Source of the DNA: an uncultured Lysobacterales bacterium
GTDB lineage: Bacteria; Pseudomonadota; Gammaproteobacteria; Xanthomonadales; SZUA-36
Assembly (NCBI GenBank): GCA_947258865.1
Contig: CAMYKC010000011.1
Span: 2,443 to 39,642 of the forward strand
Reading direction: 5' to 3'
DNA: 37,200 bases
A program made the translations under genes and the position numbers. The notes under the pieces are model-generated. The model was not told the origin of the DNA. It saw only the letters and a list, made by a program, of their open reading frames with translations, and searched no databases. The stretch's first letter is position 1; each line of letters opens with the position of its first letter. Of the stretch, positions 35,438-37,200 are shown piece after piece.

Positions 35438-37200
35438 TCATCAGAGTTTTTATCCTGGTTTTACTCCTGGCGACCATGCCGGGAACCAGTTCCGCCATCC
35501 AGGAAAGGACCGCTAATGGCGGCCAGTTGATCCTGCGGGGCGTTCCGGACATCCCGCCGGAACTGGTTGGCCGGTTGAAACAATATCAAAACGTCCGCGC
35601 TGCGACCTTTCTCGACTGGACCAGGGACGGTAAGGGGATCTTCATTCGAACGCGGTTTGGCGAGGTAAGCCAGGTTCACCGGGTTTTCGCCGCGGGTGGA
35701 TTGCGGCAGCAGTTGACCTGGTATACCGAACCGGTTGGAGAAGTCCTGCGGCGCGGCAAATCGCGGGAACTCGCCATCAGCATGGACCAGGGTGGCGGCG
35801 AACAGGACCAGATATTCCTCTTTGACCCGAAAAACGGAACAACCCAGCTGCTGACCGATGGCAGCACACGCAACCGCCTCGTTCGTTGGAGCCGGAATGG
35901 CCGGCAGATGGCGTTCCAGTCCACCCGGCGAAACGGCCGAAGCAACGACCTCTGGATCATGGATCCGGACCGTCCCGACAGCGCCGAATTGCTCCTGCAA
36001 GCGCCTGAAGGAAGCTGGGTTGGGCCCGCAGACTTCAGCGACAACAACAGGTATTTGCTGATTCAACAGTTCGTCAGTGTTGCCGATTCCAGAATTTACA
36101 TAATGGACCTGAGGAATCGAGACCTGTGGCTGGTGGCCGGCAACCCTGAGGAACCATCGGCAAACCGGGCCATTTCGTTCGACCGGCAAGGCAAGGGCTT
36201 CTTTTATATCACCAACGAACACGGCCGGGCAGCCGAGTTGGCCTGGAGATCGCTGGAATTGGGCAGCGTGGCGGAATTCATCACCAGCCAGATCCGCTGG
36301 GATGTTTCGGAGTTCGCAGTCAGCCCTGACGGCAAGCGTGGCGCATTCGTGACCAACGAGAACGGGGTCAGCCGGCTGTACCTTCTGAACACGAAAACCC
36401 GCGGCTATTCACTGGTCGAAAACATCCCGGTGGGTTTGATCACCGGGTTGAAATTCAACCAGGACAACCGCCGTATCGCGCTGAACCTCAGCACCGCGCA
36501 GACGCCCAATGACGTTTACGTCCTGCAACTGGGGCGCAAACCGGAAAGCGCCAGGAAGTTGCAGCGATGGACGTACAGTGAAGTGGGTGGCCTTGACGCG
36601 TCTGAGTTCGCCAAGCCAACCCTGGTGCACTATCCGACTTTTGACCTGCGCGGCGAAAAACCCCGCAAAGTGCCTGCATTCGTGTATCGCCCTCCGGGCA
36701 AAGGCCCCCATCCCGTTATCATCCACCTCCATGGAGGCCCGGAGAGCCAGTATCGCCCCGCGTTCAGCAAGCGAACCCAAATGTGGGTCGCCGAACTGGG
36801 TGTCGCCGTGATCGCGCCCAATATCCGTGGGTCCACCGGCTTTGACAGTGAGTACCTCTCACTGGACAATGGCACCCGGCGCGAAGATGCTGTCCGTGAC
36901 ATCGGCGCGTTGCTGGATTGGATCGACCGGCGCCCCGAACTGGATCAAAACCGCGTCGCTGTCTACGGGGCAAGTTACGGCGGTTACCTGGTACTGGCTT
37001 CCGCAGTCCATTTCAGCGATCGCCTGAAAGCGGGTGTCGATGTGGTCGGGATCAGTAATTTCGTGACTTTCCTCGAAAATACCGAAGACTACCGGCGCGA
37101 CTTTCGCAGACTGGAGTATGGCGATGAACGCGATCCCGAGATCCGCAGTTTCCTGCAGAAAATCAGCCCCCTCAATAACGTCGACCGCATTGACATCCCG
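35434..37200 (+). CDS. S9-family (prolyl oligopeptidase type) serine peptidase, 3' end cut off
   Basis: At least 589 residues are visible and the frame is open at the window edge. A signal peptide (about 1-21, ending TSSA) implies periplasmic export. Residues about 30-360 form a beta-propeller with repeated WSRNGRQMAF, FSDNNRYLLIQ and SPDGKRGAFV strands. The alpha/beta-hydrolase domain follows, with LHGGPESQYRP at the oxyanion site and nucleophile Ser514 in GASYGGY. The Asp and His of the triad should lie beyond the edge. The GTG start at 35434 overlaps the DUF3313 stop. The architecture fits acylaminoacyl peptidase and dipeptidyl peptidase relatives; the exact specificity is not clear. Confidence 0.9.
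   Translation, partial: MIIRVFILVLLLATMPGTSSAIQERTANGGQLILRGVPDIPPELVGRLKQYQNVRAATFLDWTRDGKGIFIRTRFGEVSQVHRVFAAGGLRQQLTWYTEPVGEVLRRGKSRELAISMDQGGGEQDQIFLFDPKNGTTQLLTDGSTRNRLVRWSRNGRQMAFQSTRRNGRSNDLWIMDPDRPDSAELLLQAPEGSWVGPADFSDNNRYLLIQQFVSVADSRIYIMDLRNRDLWLVAGNPEEPSANRAISFDRQGKGFFYITNEHGRAAELAWRSLELGSVAEFITSQIRWDVSEFAVSPDGKRGAFVTNENGVSRLYLLNTKTRGYSLVENIPVGLITGLKFNQDNRRIALNLSTAQTPNDVYVLQLGRKPESARKLQRWTYSEVGGLDASEFAKPTLVHYPTFDLRGEKPRKVPAFVYRPPGKGPHPVIIHLHGGPESQYRPAFSKRTQMWVAELGVAVIAPNIRGSTGFDSEYLSLDNGTRREDAVRDIGALLDWIDRRPELDQNRVAVYGASYGGYLVLASAVHFSDRLKAGVDVVGISNFVTFLENTEDYRRDFRRLEYGDERDPEIRSFLQKISPLNNVDRIDIP

Noticed and set aside
1-37200. CRISPR arrays, insertion sequences, integrases, rRNA or tRNA genes
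   Set aside because: I saw no regularly spaced repeats, transposase motifs, or tRNA or rRNA signatures on reading both strands.

Overview
The window comes from a gammaproteobacterial chromosome with moderately high GC. Pointers are a complete tatABC operon, a YcgL-family gene, glmU/glmS, a PlpD-like patatin/outer-membrane fusion and an IPTL-CTERM surface protein. This mix fits marine or environmental lineages near Woeseiales or Xanthomonadales, but the genus cannot be fixed from sequence alone.

Layout. 1-617: minus-strand arsenic genes (acr3 cut by the window edge, arsC). 618-12126: branched-chain amino acid region ilvD-ilvC-leuA-leuC-leuD, then two methyltransferase genes (the second reversed), then leuB-ilvA. 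ilvD is preceded by a nearly complete ribosome-mediated attenuator: promoter, leader peptide with 13 Leu in 47 residues, antiterminator and terminator. Acetohydroxyacid synthase and ilvE are not here. 12146-14096: a multifunctional beta-oxidation gene (minus) broken by a frameshift with missing sequence. 14097-14561: non-coding, with a perfect FNR/Anr-type box. 14562-16072: a broken IPTL-CTERM surface protein gene. 16113-17481: tatABC. 17466-20319: membrane protein, LOG-family hydrolase, rhomboid protease, DUF3465 protein and dodecin. 20407-24706: patatin autotransporter-like protein divergent from acs. 24817-25335: BON-LysM protein. 25343-30389: a four-gene minus-strand operon of lipoprotein, TIR-TM-TPR receptor, exported protein and SLOG-transmembrane protein. 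30550-34623: YcgL protein, an orphan ExbD, glmS and glmU. 34754-37200: DUF3313 protein and an S9 peptidase cut by the window edge.

Main points. (1) The TIR/SLOG operon looks like a nucleotide-signalling defence or stress module. It has the enzyme-plus-sensor logic of Thoeris, but a membrane-spanning SLOG protein and two exported proteins that share a C-terminal signature with each other. (2) LeuC lacks about 40 residues that normally hold two of the three iron-sulfur cysteines, with the frame kept. (3) The beta-oxidation gene and the IPTL-CTERM gene also show internal losses with frameshifts, so three lesions fall within about 8.5 kb. Assembly error has to be weighed against real decay. (4) The ilvD leader is a clear attenuator, and a second promoter-plus-terminator unit sits just before leuB.
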